In this document: positions 11,186 to 23,159 of the stretch, one piece after another
How positions within the stretch are numbered: the stretch's first letter is position 1
Layout: the number at the start of each line of letters is the position of its first letter
Assembly: GCA_030159075.1 (NCBI GenBank)
Contig: BROG01000002.1
Location: 5,689,501 to 5,753,500 of the forward strand
DNA length: 64,000 bases
From: Atrina japonica
Lineage: Eukaryota > Mollusca > Bivalvia > Pterioida > Pinnidae
Reading direction: 5' to 3'
The notes under the pieces: model-generated
Databases searched by the model: none
The model's input: the letters and a program-made list of their open reading frames with translations, nothing else
What the model was told of the DNA's origin: nothing
Program-made: the position numbers and the translations under genes

Positions 11186-11529
11186 ATTAGCTTACTTTAA
11201 TGACAAGATAAAGTCAAGGTGAGCGAGATTTCAATAGCTTCCACAGATAATTGCCTAATGTAACATAATCAATAGTTAGCATTATTAGAAGGCATAGCAT
11301 GTAGTGTTACCTGTTTTAGTGTCCTTTGATATAGACATTTCCTATATCGGTATTAATTTTCTTTAAAATTTCCATTGACACATTGCATATCTGTTGCAGG
11401 TACGTATGTATTCTATTACTGTCCAATACAGCGGACTATAATTATTGTCATGCTATTTTGTTTGGTTGCTGTAATTTTTATACTTTTGGCTATTTACTGT
11501 GAAAGTTGTATGTTTGTTGGTTGTGTTTT

Positions 11530-12023
11530 GAGTGAGTCTCGGAGTCAAATACCAGTACTTAGTACTTGAGTGAGTCTCGGAGTCGAATAACAGTACTTAG
11601 TACTTGAGTGAGTCTCGGAGTCCAATACCAGTATTTAGTTCTTGAGTCAGTCTCGGAGTCCAATACCAGTACTTAGTACTTGAGTTGGTCCCGGATTCCA
11701 TTTCCAATACTTAGTACTTGAGTGGGTCTCTGTGTCCAATACCACTACTTAGTACTTGAGTGAGTCTCGGAGTCCAATACCAATACTTAGTACTTGAGTG
11801 GGTCTCGGAGTCCAATACCAGTACTTAGTATTTGAGTGAGTCTCGGAGTCCAATACCAGTACTTAGTACTTGAGTGAGTCTTGGAGTCCAATACCAGTAC
11901 TTAGTAATTGAGTGAGTCTCGGAGTTCAATACCAGTACTTAGTACTTGAGTGAGTCTCGGAGTCCAAAAACAGTACTTAGTACTTGAGTGAGTCTCGGTG
12001 TCCAATACCAGTACTTAGTACTT
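11530..12023. repeat. Minisatellite, 38-bp unit, about 13 copies
   Basis: The unit starts GAGTGAGTCTCGGAGTCCAA and ends CCAGTACTTAGTACTT; the last part is a near palindrome. It lies just 3' of methionine-rich gene 2. Gene 1 has a single unit at the equivalent place (1251-1300). Confidence 0.9.
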
Positions 12024-12109
12024 AAATGATGCCTATTAGCTTTTATTTATCTGCCTTCCATCTTCCCGAGTAAAGTATACATCAATATAAAAAAATAAAT
12101 TATTACTGT

Positions 12110-12264
12110 CGTTATGTTAAAAATTTATTTTCACTTTCAACACTTCTTTTTAATCAATATACATGCAGCACATTTAATCATTAAATATATATTAACGGTC
12201 ATCTCCAATCTTCATCAGTCCCTATGTGTGGGTCCATAACTCCATGCATTTCATTTATTCATAC
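12110..12264 (-). terminator. 3' UTR and poly(A) signal of methionine-rich gene 2
   Basis: AATAAA on the minus strand at 12124-12129, 136 nt after the stop. The UTR is collinear with that of gene 1. Confidence 0.5.
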
Positions 12265-15169
12265 TTAGTACACACCTGTAGGATTAATATGAAACCATTG
12301 TTTAGTATATAATTGTCCATATCATCAACTTTGTAATGACATTATAGAAATATAGTCGAATCAGGATATATAGAAATTGAAGGGGAATGATTTTTTCTTT
12401 CAAATAAACGGTTTAAAAATAGCGTTACAATGGTAATATAATATAATGGTAAGACATATGATCGGGGAATCGAAATTGTCTCAAATTAAAGCAGGATTTA
12501 AATATACATGTAAGTGGGTTCGACTGTTGTAGATAATCAAGTTATACATTTGAACATCAGTAATGCAAAATATCCAGATCCTTTAAATCCATTTTAACTG
12601 TAACTTTGACCTGTATATTAAATTATCTCCATTGTTTGACAAATATTATAAACATAATACCAAAGTTATAGTGTGGCTAAAACAATAAAACAAATAAGTA
12701 AGACAATCATTTCTTTCGTTTAGATTGTTGATCTCGAATTTAAAACATACCAGTAGATGTATAGTTCCATAAAAGTTAGTATCATACAAGACCAAACAAT
12801 AAACCTAAAAGTATTGCCAAGTCAAACCACTGTAATATGATGACGATCTCAGTTTTTTGGGAGTTTAAAATTTAAACAACGGTGCTATCCATATGTTTCG
12901 AATATTACATCAATGTGATTTCAACAACTGTTCGTTTACAACAGACTTATAGTCGATGCATGACAATCCAATAATGTTTACCTTATAAAATCTCAGATAC
13001 CAAAGTATTTATCTTCAGGATAGCCAGGACACATATTCAGATCTAGTCATATTGGACAAACGCAGACCTCAGGAAACCCAGAGATGAGATCAGGTGCCAT
13101 GGATTGCCTCGTCCCCAGTTATATATTATCAAAACTTAAACACTGTATAGGGATTTAATTTCACAGACTAATTTTCACGTTTTTGTCTCAACTGAATATT
13201 TTTGAATATAGCGAATATTTACACCGTGAGGTTCTTTCCCATGGACATTTATAGGGTGGAACCAATACAATGAAGTTATATGCATTTCAAGCTGTAACTA
13301 ACTATACCCTGCCTATCAGAACTCAGTTTTTACTCATCTTGAGCTACATTCAAATATAAATGATCATAAGTTGTAACTAAATTGCTGTGCTGCATAACAG
13401 TCTGGAATAGCGATCTTTCATCCCCACGAAGATGCCGCTAATACAGTAGGACATTATTACCACCACAGCGTGTCAAAGCAGTGGGAACAATTACCATTAT
13501 AAATATAGCAGCATAACGGTTCATATTTACTATACATCGACTCATCTGTAGTCAAGTATTAGTGTGTTGGGTAAACATATCTTTAATGCTATTTTTATAT
13601 TATGTACTAAAATAATATGATATAATATAAAAATAATTTATCGGAAAATGATTAATTTTCTACTTTGAAAAATACAAACTGATTAAAAAAATTACCTTTC
13701 TGCATCATGTTCATCGGTTTCATCTGTTCCATAGGCATCATCATGCCCTTTGGCATCATCATATCCATTGGCACTTTACCCATCTTATCCATTGGCATCA
13801 TGTCTATTGGAATTTTACCCATTGGCATTTTACCCATCATATCCATTGGCATTTTACCCATCATATCCATTGGCATTTTACCCATCATACTCATTGGCAT
13901 CATGTCCATTGGCATTTTACCCATTGGCATTTTACCCATCATATCCATTGGCATTTTACCCATCATATCCATTGGCATTTTACCCATCATACCCATTGGC
14001 ATCATGTCCATTGGCATTTTACCCATCATACCCATTGGCATCATGTCCATTGGCATTTTACCCATCATACCCATTGGCATTTTACCCATCATACCCATTG
14101 GCATCATGTCCATTGACACTTTACCCATCATATCCATTGGCATTTTACCCATCATACCCATTTTCATCATGTCAATTGACATTTTACCCATCATACCCAT
14201 TGGCATTTTATCCATCATTCCCATTGGCATCATCATATCCATTGGCAGTTTACCCATCATACCCATCGGCATTTTATCCATCAATCCCATTGGCATCATC
14301 ATACCCATTGGCATTTTATCCATCATTCCCATTGGCATCATCATATCCAATGGCATTTTACCCATCATACCCATGGACATCATTTGTTTCGAGTTCCATG
14401 GCAATGCTTCGATGTCTAAGATGAAGAAAAGAAGAGACTAGAAACACAAGAATTTCTTATGCCTTTGTTAATCTTTTATTTGTTATTGTACATCTATCTT
14501 AATTGTGAAAAAAAACGAAATAATGTTTTTGGTTTTTAATCTGTTTTTTTTTGTTTTTGTTTTTTTTTTTTTTTTTTTTTTTTTTTTTGTTTTGTTTTTT
14601 AATTTTTTTTTTGTCTTTTGTTTTTTGTTTTGTTTTTTTGGAAAACACAGCTAAGGCCGTCTAAAACATTTGACAAATATCAACATAAGGATGTTTATGA
14701 AATCATATCAAAACGTGCAAGGTTTACAGTTGCGTTCCAATCATAAACCACTGATTATTGTTTAAGAACATTTTTTACGTTAGACAGGGGAATTTTTAGG
14801 TATTATCAACCGAGTGGAATGTTGGAAGTATATTTATGGTCCTATCGTCATTCGTTGTTGTTTTATTGTTGTTTAACGTCCCACTCAAGAAACTTTAACT
14901 CATATGGAGACGTCACCAAATGCTGGTGAAGGGCTTCAAAGTTTGGCCTATGCTCGGCACTCACGGTCATTGAGCAGTGAGGGTTCTTTAACGTGCCGAC
15001 ACCTGCTGTGGCAGGGGACCTCGGTTTTTACTGTCTCATCCGAAGGACAGGAAAAGCCAGCCCCCTCCGCCGAGGCTCCAACCCACGACCCTGCGGTTGC
15101 AAATCGAGCATTCTACCGCGGAGTCGACATTCGTTTTACAAAAGTAGCAATTTTAAAAATCGTTTAAAT

Positions 15170-15252
<83 letters not shown>

Positions 15253-15723
15253 TGCAAAAAGAAGGGGATATTTTCATATGGTCAGCCGGTTCTTGGTAAC
15301 CACTGAACGGAATAGTTTTCAGATGTATTCTTGTAAGCAAAAAAATCGATGTGTATAGACACAACCAGAATATATATATTTTACCCTTAGTCATAATGCA
15401 CTGAAATTGGTTTGGTAAGATTACACATAATAGAACTTATAAACAAGATAAAACAGTTTAAACAGGTATAATTTCAAAGCAATCAAACATGTTTTAAATT
15501 CGACATTTAATGATTACATCCTTTAGTTCATTTATCCGTATTTAGTACCGTTTAATAATCTATAACTAATGTTCTCCATTGTTGTACAATTCCATTGCCT
15601 ACATTCTGTTGTATCTACATTTCTGTGCCTGAGATTCTGTAATACAAATTAATCCAATAAAGATGTAAACTTACCGGAAACGACCACCAAAATAGCGACA
15701 CAGAAGGTTAGCATGCTGTCCAT
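12265..15723 (-). CDS. Methionine-rich repeat secreted protein 2 (259 aa, three coding exons)
   Basis: Predicted exons on the minus strand: 15723-15675, 14415-13696 and 12275-12265, with phase 1 introns as in gene 1. The signal peptide is MDSMLTFCVAILVVVS, followed by DIEA across the splice. The mature N-terminus is probably LPWNSKQMM. The repeat exon consists of 8-aa modules KMPMDMMG and KMPMGMMG mixed with MMPMGMMDKMPMG. The end is MKPMNMMQKG-VY. The start codon directly follows a CTACAAAT-type acceptor on the opposite strand, as in genes 1, 3 and 4. Flanks, introns and UTRs are collinear with gene 1, so the two arose by a tandem duplication of about 10 kb. The role is unknown; a secreted material protein is inferred from signal peptide and composition. 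Confidence 0.85.
12745..12890. repeat. Intron-3 module, gene 2 copy
   Basis: It contains CATACAAGACCAAACAATAA and TGTAATATGATGACGATCTC, matching the modules in genes 1, 3 and 4. Confidence 0.6.
13005..13140 (-). mobile_element. Reverse-transcriptase element 3' tail fragment
   Basis: Minus-strand match to the tail at 10526-10710 (GGCACCTGATCTCATCTCTG, GTCCTGGCTATCCTGAAGAT). It sits in intron 3 of gene 2. Confidence 0.6.
13696..14415 (-). repeat. Low-complexity repeat exon of gene 2
   Basis: 720 nt of ATG-rich units, mainly of 24 and 27 nt. Neighbouring units differ by synonymous or D/G changes, as expected from slippage and unequal exchange. Confidence 0.9.
14532..14640. repeat. T-rich low-complexity tract in intron 2 of gene 2
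   Basis: Nearly pure T with scattered G. Confidence 0.9.
14857..15127 (-). mobile_element. tRNA-derived SINE, family 1, copy 2 (in intron 2 of gene 2)
   Basis: Same body as the copy at 2598-2878 but with a different, diverged head. Direct repeats CATTCGTT at 14849-14856 and 15128-15135. Confidence 0.8.
15173..15245. repeat. (TA)n microsatellite
   Basis: About 36 TA units, directly next to a SINE. Confidence 0.95.
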
Positions 15724-15892
15724 CTACAAATCAAAATATTGAGGATTGAAAAAAAGAACAATCAAGAAATCTTTTAAGCATTACTTATTATTTATTATTG
15801 CTCATACGTTGGTTGAGAAAATACCGCTGAACCTCCAAATATAAACTAGCAAAATTCCTTATTGCCACCTCGGAGAAAGAACATCGTCCACG

Positions 15893-16065
<173 letters not shown>

Positions 16066-16193
16066 CTACTGTATATATGTTTTTTCATATATTCCAGGAA
16101 AATATAAATCATCTGAAGTAAACTTTGGAGTCAGTTTTGCTGAAATATATTTAGTTAAAGTATAGATTGTAAAAAATAAATCAATTTACTTAC

Positions 16194-16270
16194 CTTTTGT
16201 CTCTACCTTACAGGTGCAATAGAAAGATGGTAGACAGCAAATGAAATGATGACGCCGGAATCAGCAGTGA
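16194..16270 (-). other. Non-coding first exon of methionine-rich gene 2
   Basis: Ends GACAAAAG before the donor GTAAGT (16193-16188). It contains CTGATTCCGGCGTCATCATT, the 5' UTR core shared with genes 3 and 4. Start estimated from the TATA box. Confidence 0.65.
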
Positions 16271-16550
16271 TTAATTGTCAGTAACAGTTACTTTTATATA
16301 CCATTGTTACATTCACATTTACATATGAAAACATGTCTCTGTTGCAAAAATCTGTGTCAAAAACGCATGTCCTATAATTTTTAGAATTGTGGATGTCAAA
16401 GAGACAACTTTCTTTCTCGAATACCTTGTAAAACGTATTCAACTTTCAAGTAATTTGACAACCCTTTATCTTGTCTCTAGCAGTTTTATTTAAAATTTAC
16501 AGCCAAAGTCAAATGTTTTCTCACGATTTGTGCGAGGTAAGCAACGTACT
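16271..16550 (-). promoter_or_regulatory. Promoter of methionine-rich gene 2
   Basis: TATATAAAAG at 16291-16300. Upstream sequence is collinear with the promoter of gene 1 for about 250 bp. Confidence 0.65.
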
Positions 16551-16560
16551 TTAGAACGAT

Positions 16561-16561
<1 letters not shown>

Positions 16562-16621
<60 letters not shown>
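16562..16621. repeat. (GT)n microsatellite
   Basis: About 29 GT units at the point where the flank of gene 1 carries the 860-bp insertion. Confidence 0.95.
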
Positions 16622-16624
<3 letters not shown>

Positions 16625-17154
16625 AAGGTGAAATGTGTAACTATTAACTGTACATGACTTAAACTCATATCAAATACTCATTATATGAATAATGTAATTC
16701 TACTACATACACCAGAACTGAATCTTTAATATCGATGCCATTCATGATCATTGCTGCAGGTGTAATGTAGAAAAGTGACCCGCATATAAAAACTACCCGG
16801 GGTCGATATTCTACATAGAAATCATACTCGGTCACTTGTAGAAAATTGACCCATACCTGTAGAAACATGATCCGGTTTCCTGGTAAATTTTTTACGGATT
16901 TTTAGATGTGCGCAACGAGAGAACTACAGTACGCTAGCTATAGACTGCATAGGTGGATCCCTATATATAAAGACTCCCTGTCTTATGTGACTGTATTTTA
17001 GGTCGTCGAAAAGTATATCTGGTTTATATTAAGTGGCTCCTTGTCTTTTGTGATCAAAATCTACAAGCCCCACTGAAAGTGACAGTCTCTACTATATGAA
17101 TAATGATAGTTTTGACATATAAATACCACGTGAGATTTCACAGTATGGAATCAC

Positions 17155-17285
17155 GTGATGGCTCAGTGATTGAGACCGATTGATGGTCACAACATCTCAT
17201 ATCCGAGATGTGGGTTCGAATCTCGCTCGGGGCAATTAAAATTTTGATGAGAGTTTTCTCCTTCTGATATGAGAGAGTTGCCAGA
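17155..17285 (+). mobile_element. tRNA-like SINE head, degenerate
   Basis: GATGGCTCAGTGATTGAGAC resembles an A box and GTGGGTTCGAATCTCGCTCG a B box. Spacing fits a tRNA, but no clean cloverleaf can be drawn, so this is a SINE head rather than a tRNA gene. Confidence 0.45.
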
Positions 17286-17289
17286 ATAT

Positions 17290-18535
17290 TACGCCATTCA
17301 ATTTTTTATGTTTAGTGTCCACCCTCAAACCAAAATCCTTTTTATCTTTCTATCAGCAAAACATGACCGAAAAAAACAATACATATTAGGAGACCAATGT
17401 AATTTAATGCACATTTTTTATTTTACTGATGTGTTAACAATAGAAAAACGGATCGAATTAAACTAAGAAACCATATCTTTGGCACATACTTATAAATAAC
17501 TTATGAAATAATAGTTTTCACATCAATGAAAACAGATGTTCATGTTTAACCGTTCATTTGAGATCTACATGTATATTTTTCTTAGATGTTCGTGATTTTT
17601 CTCTGATATCCAAACCAATCCGTCCGCTAACACTAAACAGCGAAAAAACTTGGAATGGCCTATTTTGTTTTCATTTGTAAACTTTGTAGATACATTGTAT
17701 TTACTTAATAATCATGCATACAAAATTTGAAAGGCATATGATCACTGGTTCATGAGAAGACGATATTTAGATGTGTACAAGTTTTTCTCCTTTTAGCCTT
17801 TGAGGATCCAAACGGTCCCCGCTGTACAGATAATAATTAGGCCTGATATATGCAAGATATCCGTGTAGATGTAAAAACATTTATTGAAATATATATTTAA
17901 CAAAAAAATCATGTACAAAATTACCAGTCCTAGTATAGCAGTCAATTTAAAGATAATTTTGAAAAAAGTTTACCAAGGTGTTTTATAAATTACTCCTGGC
18001 AGGAGAGAGGGGAAATACATTCAATTTTCTGTAAGTATTGACCTATATCAGATTCACATGCTATTTTACAGTGGTTTGATTACAGAATAAATATGTTAAT
18101 AGTCGCTTTTCTTTAGTAGTGAACGCGAAGTAGAAAATAAAACACTTTGATCATTATCTACAATTTGTGCCGTCAATGTACAGATATGGTTTCGATGAAA
18201 TACTTCGCTTTAACCCTGTATACCTGCATGTATTCTGAGATACAAGGTTGTTGGTGCGCCGTCCAAACCAAAAATCCGTGAATTGCCATTCCAGTTCATG
18301 TATAGCCGATAAGCCAAAACAACTGTTACATTAAGATATTCTGGGATACAGAGATACAAAATACAATTACTGATTAGGAATCGGACGCCAACATCGTAAC
18401 TACCGAACGGCTGAGGTATTGAACAAAATGGACAGGAATGGGACATATGTTCGCCGAAATGGAACATTTATACAGATTAAACAGCTTGCGTTTAAACATT
18501 TGGCACATAATTACGGATGCGTATTGGGGCCACCT
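17290..18535. other. No gene seen
   Basis: AT-rich sequence with only short chance open frames. A short sequence ATTACTGATTAGGAATC occurs at 18366 and again at 18984. Confidence 0.3.
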
Positions 18536-18850
18536 TAATTTTTTTAAATTTCTCGTTTTGTCAACTTTAAAATTGGCTTTTCCAACTTTGTTCTTGAAAT
18601 TTCCAATTTTTTTTCTCGTTTTGCAAACTTTAAAGTTGGCTTTTCACACTTTTTACTTAGAATTACCAACTTTTTTCTCGTTTTGCCAACTTTAAAGTTG
18701 GCTTTTTCAACTTTTTTCTTGGCTTTTCCAACATTTTTCTTGGAATTTCCAATTTTAAAGTTGGCTTTTCAACCTTGTTTCTTGGAATTTCCAACTTTAA
18801 AGTTGGCTTTTTAAACGTTTTTCTTGGAATTTCCAACTTTTTTCTGAACT
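18536..18850. repeat. Degenerate tandem repeat with CCAACTTTAAAGTTGG palindromes
   Basis: Units of about 30-45 bp of the form TTTTTCTTGGAATTTCCAAC plus TTTAAAGTTGGC. Each palindrome could fold into a hairpin. No coding meaning is seen. Confidence 0.8.
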
Positions 18851-19677
18851 TGTCAAGATTAATTTAAATATGACCTACATTTATAAAAGGCACTCGGACA
18901 GTGTGAATTGAATAAATTTGAATATCTATTATAACGTAGTTTTCAATTTTAGGACACCGTGTAAAATGTCACGAAACGGTACAATTACTGATTAGGAATC
19001 AAGCTATTCTTCGCTAAAATGGTGGAGTTAAAAGGGAAAAGATGACACATCTACATCGAAACTACACTGAGAGGCTATGGTAGTGACTCATATTACCAGA
19101 AATTGTGCATATATTCGGTGAAATGTAGCATTGATACAAATAAACGTAAACATTTGGAACATAAACAATTATTAAAAACTGTAGTTTAATATCTATCAAA
19201 TTTGTATATATATATATATCTTCTCGATATGATTTAACACCCATCAAACATATATATAGGATCTGTCATTTTGCGAGCCTCTGGCGAGCGAAAATGGAAA
19301 ATTCATTACGAGTATCATAAATGTGATATGAATGGAAACTCGTGACTGATTCTTTTTATCATATGATCAAACATATGCAATATAAACGGCATTTTCTGAT
19401 GACTGGGGAAGATAATATATATTCTCCTTTCTGTCAAGTTGACCAAATTGTTCCAGATAGGTAAAAACAATTGCGCAGAAAAAAGTGCACAAAACATATT
19501 GTAAATATTGCTTATATTCGAATACATACATTTATAGCCTACAATTTAAATTATTATTTACATCTAAGCATAGTTTATCAGATGTTGAAATTAGCAAAAC
19601 TGCCGACTTGAATACAACAAAACTTTAAAATCATCTACACAACATGTTTTATTCAATTGTCTCCATTCAAGTTCAAG

Positions 19678-19736
19678 TGACGTCACAAACAACAAGTGAC
19701 TTCATCGGCAACCTTCAGATGAATGAAATGACGTCA
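19678..19736. promoter_or_regulatory. Two perfect TGACGTCA palindromes (CRE/ATF-like)
   Basis: TGACGTCA at 19678-19685 and 19729-19736, with ACCTTCAGATGAATGAA repeated around the second. No gene start is evident nearby, so a regulatory role is uncertain. Confidence 0.3.
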
Positions 19737-19920
19737 TCACAAACCTTCAGATGAATGAAGTCTGCGTATGTAGTGAATGAAAGTAGTTCAGTTTGCTGCA
19801 CGTAAGCCAATCAAATCGGCGCTAGGCTTTATTATACGTGTTATATATAAAATATTTATGTAATCTGTTATGAAGTTGCGTAACACAAAGATCATATGAT
19901 ATATATATATATATATACAA

Positions 19921-20539
19921 TTGCAGAATGTGCTAACACAGATGGACAAACAGAAGACACTAACTGGGTCTCAGTTGTTGAAGCAGATATCCATCCTCGA
20001 TGCTATTTACTGGGTGAATCGTGCTTGGTTAGATGTAGACCCACAAACGATTGTTAAATGTTTTGCAAATGCTGGATTCGTGAACAATGGTAATGACACC
20101 AATACAACTGTTGATGGCGATGATGACGACGATGATGACAACAATGATAATGTTCCTTTGTCTGTGTTGAAACTTTCGCAGGATTTGTTTGGTGTTGCAT
20201 TTGATGAGTTATGTGACATTGACTGTGAAATCAAAACATGTGATAATGACAGAGATTGGAGCTCATCAACAGCAGACATATTAAACGAGTTGAAGGACAA
20301 TGAACCTGATGACAATGACAGTGATAGTGACGATGACTGCAGTGTGACCGCAAAGCCAGTGACTTTGGCTGAAGTACAGGACTGTCTCTCCCGTAGAATT
20401 CGCTCTTGATAATGGACTTTCCACAGTGTTGAAAAACATTATGGACATAGATAATGATGTTGCTGCCATGGCCTCCAAAAAGTGTTCTTCTCAGTCTAAG
20501 ATTAGTGAATATTTTAAATACATAGATGGACAACAGTGA
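19921..20539 (+). pseudogene. 3' part of a pogo/Tigger-like transposase, frameshifted
   Basis: The frame from 19921 contains ILDAIYWVNRAWLDVDPQTI and KCFANAGF, the helical C-terminal portion that follows the DDE domain in Tigger transposases. An acidic stretch (DGDDDDDDD) follows. The frame runs into a stop at 20407, but a shift near 20395 continues EFALDNGLSTVLKNI to a stop at 20537-20539. It ends with QSKISEYF (20492-20515), a good match to the PCNA-interacting (PIP) consensus Q-x-x-I-x-x-Y-F. The catalytic domain is missing; the left side is cut off at a (TA)n tract. Confidence 0.7.
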
Positions 20540-21074
20540 ACAGTGTACATATCATTATGCATTGCATTTATTGATTCTAGTGGAAATCTTCATGTGTGTT
20601 CTGACATCATATGTGTGCTCGAAAATACAGTGGTTATGCTAAACAATAGTGTTACTTTGTAAATATTAGTGCTTTAAATTATATTTCAAAGGAATAATGG
20701 TATGACTGAGGGACAGTTTGCAAAACTGTTATGCTTTTCAATTGATACATGATTATCATGATTTCATATTTAATTGATACGTGTATGTGGTACTTGACTC
20801 AGGTGAAATAGATTTCTATAATTTAAGTGAAAACATTGAAAATTTGTTGGTATTTATTTAATAAAAGTTATATTTTAACTGAATTTTGTTGATTTATATG
20901 CATGTATATAAATAAGAATTACATTTGGACATGTGGTTATTATTGCATATATATATACAAGTATGGTGAGTTTGAAAGACACGCACATCAATATAGAAAA
21001 ATAATTTTGGTACATTTCACTTATCATGGCCGACCCTGTATATAGGGGTCACCTGTCTCACAGGTTTTACTGTA
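20540..21074 (+). mobile_element. 3' non-coding end and terminal inverted repeat of the Tigger-like element
   Basis: At 21048-21072 the sequence, read on the minus strand, starts CAGTAAAACCTGTGAGACAG, the CAGT start expected of a pogo/Tigger terminal repeat, and is followed by a TA at 21073-21074. Confidence 0.6.
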
Positions 21075-21078
21075 TATA

Positions 21079-21183
<105 letters not shown>

Positions 21184-21214
21184 TTTCGATATGTTTCTTA
21201 AATTTTATGTTGCT

Positions 21215-21305
21215 GGCAAATTATTGACACAGGGATATCGAAAACCGCGTTTGATGTCAATGTTCCGCTAATTTTACGGTCGATATAATAGTCTTGTTTG
21301 CGATT
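21215..21305 (+). pseudogene. Short reverse-transcriptase element fragment
   Basis: CAAATTATTGACACAGGGAT and CGAAAACCGCGTTTGATGTC match 10329-10415. Confidence 0.7.
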
Positions 21306-21739
21306 CGACAATCAACATGTAATTACAAAAGTACACAAAGTTGTACTTGGAGGTTGAACACGATTTATATCAGGACCCGACGTCACCTACTTTCTTCAAT
21401 GCTCGAGTTTAACAAATTTCACGTGGTTTAATATTCAAACACATAACTTATGCTTAAACTGGGAGTTTTGTTTATTTATGGCATGCTGCAGTTTGAATTA
21501 AAAATGAAAAGTATTCATTTTCTCATATGACAAATCTCCAGAATTTAAAACAAATGTGGATCAAATATTCATATTTTTTAAATTTCAGAAGATTTGTCCA
21601 ATGAGAAAAGGAATACTTTTCATTGCTACTTGATACTGTGCATTCAGGCTCTTGTAAATATTATGTATCACGGTAAAACGATAAGCAACGTAGAGTGTAT
21701 GGCAGTATATATGAAAAAAATAAAATTCCACTGCAACTT

Positions 21740-23105
21740 CTAAAACTATGTATGACCTAAACGAAAAATGTACGGGAACTTGTTCGATCAACCAAGCGGG
21801 AAAATCTTGAGTAAAAAGATTACTTTATATGTGTCGAACAATGTTAGTTGAATAGAGATATTGAAACGTCATGTATATTTTTAGCATATACACTTGTTGG
21901 GATCTTCATATACGAGGAAAAATCTCAGCAGAACGTGAAAATTGAATTAATTATAATAGATATATACTTTCTTTTATATAAAATCAATATTCAGCAGATT
22001 TAAAACGATACACACAAAAAATTACAGGAACTTGTTTTATCGGCAATTTATTCTGGTAAAAATAACTTACAATGTGCCAAACAATTACGTTTACGTCTTA
22101 ATGTATTATTTTTATGTAACTGGAAATATCAACACGATATACACACGCCATGTATTCCTATTTACATATACAGCTGTTGGCCTCTCCATATACGAGGAAA
22201 ACCATCGGCGGAATGTAAAATTATAAATAATTATATTATATATTATACTTTTTATCATACATGTATATCATAAATATCCATGAAATTTGAAATGATACAT
22301 TCAACACCGGTAACTAAAAAGACATGACATTTACCGGTAGGGTTTCTAATTCTAACCCCCTAATTTACAGTGAACTGGATAATTTCGATAACATAGATAA
22401 AACCAAATTGTTTTTTTCTTTTTAGGATTATTTAGATTTATTTACCACTTGCATTGTAACGTATTGTAATGTCATCTATATACTAATATATCAAATTCTC
22501 AATGATTGTTTCTTTGTCGGCCGGTAACCTCTAACACTGGTACAAACCTGTGACGGGCCAAAATTGATGCAACGTATTATTTTTTTTTCATATAAAATCC
22601 ATATTTTTTCAAAAAACTATCACATAATCATTTCTCATTCAATTCCAATACGAATTCACTATTAACCATAAATGGTTTAATATTTCTGTGATTGTTTTAT
22701 GAACTTTTATTGTTTTGTTTTAAAGTAATTATGAGTTTTGCAAGATACAAAGTTTTATTATCTCTTTTTAATATGTGTAAATAGGGAATTATGACATAAA
22801 GAATTCAATTTTCTGTTTGAATTACTAAATGTTTTAAGAAAAAAACAGAAAATTTAAAGATTATGAGCAAATACTATTTGATATTCTGAAGTTTATGGCA
22901 TACGTTTCATAAAAATTGATTTAGAAAATATTAATGACCATGAATATTTTAAAAATCGCAGATTTATATGAAATATATTGGGAAAAATAAAAATTAATCG
23001 CATCAATTTTGGCACATCACTGTACATATCATATTAGCAATCTGCACATAAATGATAGTATTATCAACATTGTTATGGAATCTTTAAAACGTAATGGCAC
23101 GAATG
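21740..23105. repeat. Segmental copy of the 3' end of methionine-rich gene 3 (degenerate)
   Basis: Blocks at 21740-21830, 22190-22200, 22465-22545 and 23045-23100 run in the same order as 24985-26010, which holds the 3' flank, 3' UTR and last exon of gene 3. At 22535 the minus strand reads GTCACAG and then GTTTGTACCAGTGTTAG, where gene 3 has its CAG acceptor and GTGTATACTAG. It may be what is left of a fifth gene or a partial duplication. Confidence 0.6.

Positions 23106-23107
<2 letters not shown>

Positions 23108-23149
<42 letters not shown>
23108..23149. repeat. (TA)n microsatellite
   Basis: About 20 TA units. Confidence 0.9.
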
Positions 23150-23150
<1 letters not shown>

Positions 23151-23159
23151 CTCTTATAC

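Noticed and set aside
17155..17240. tRNA gene on the plus strand
   Set aside because: B-box-like GGTTCGAATC is good, but stems do not pair well; treated as a SINE head.
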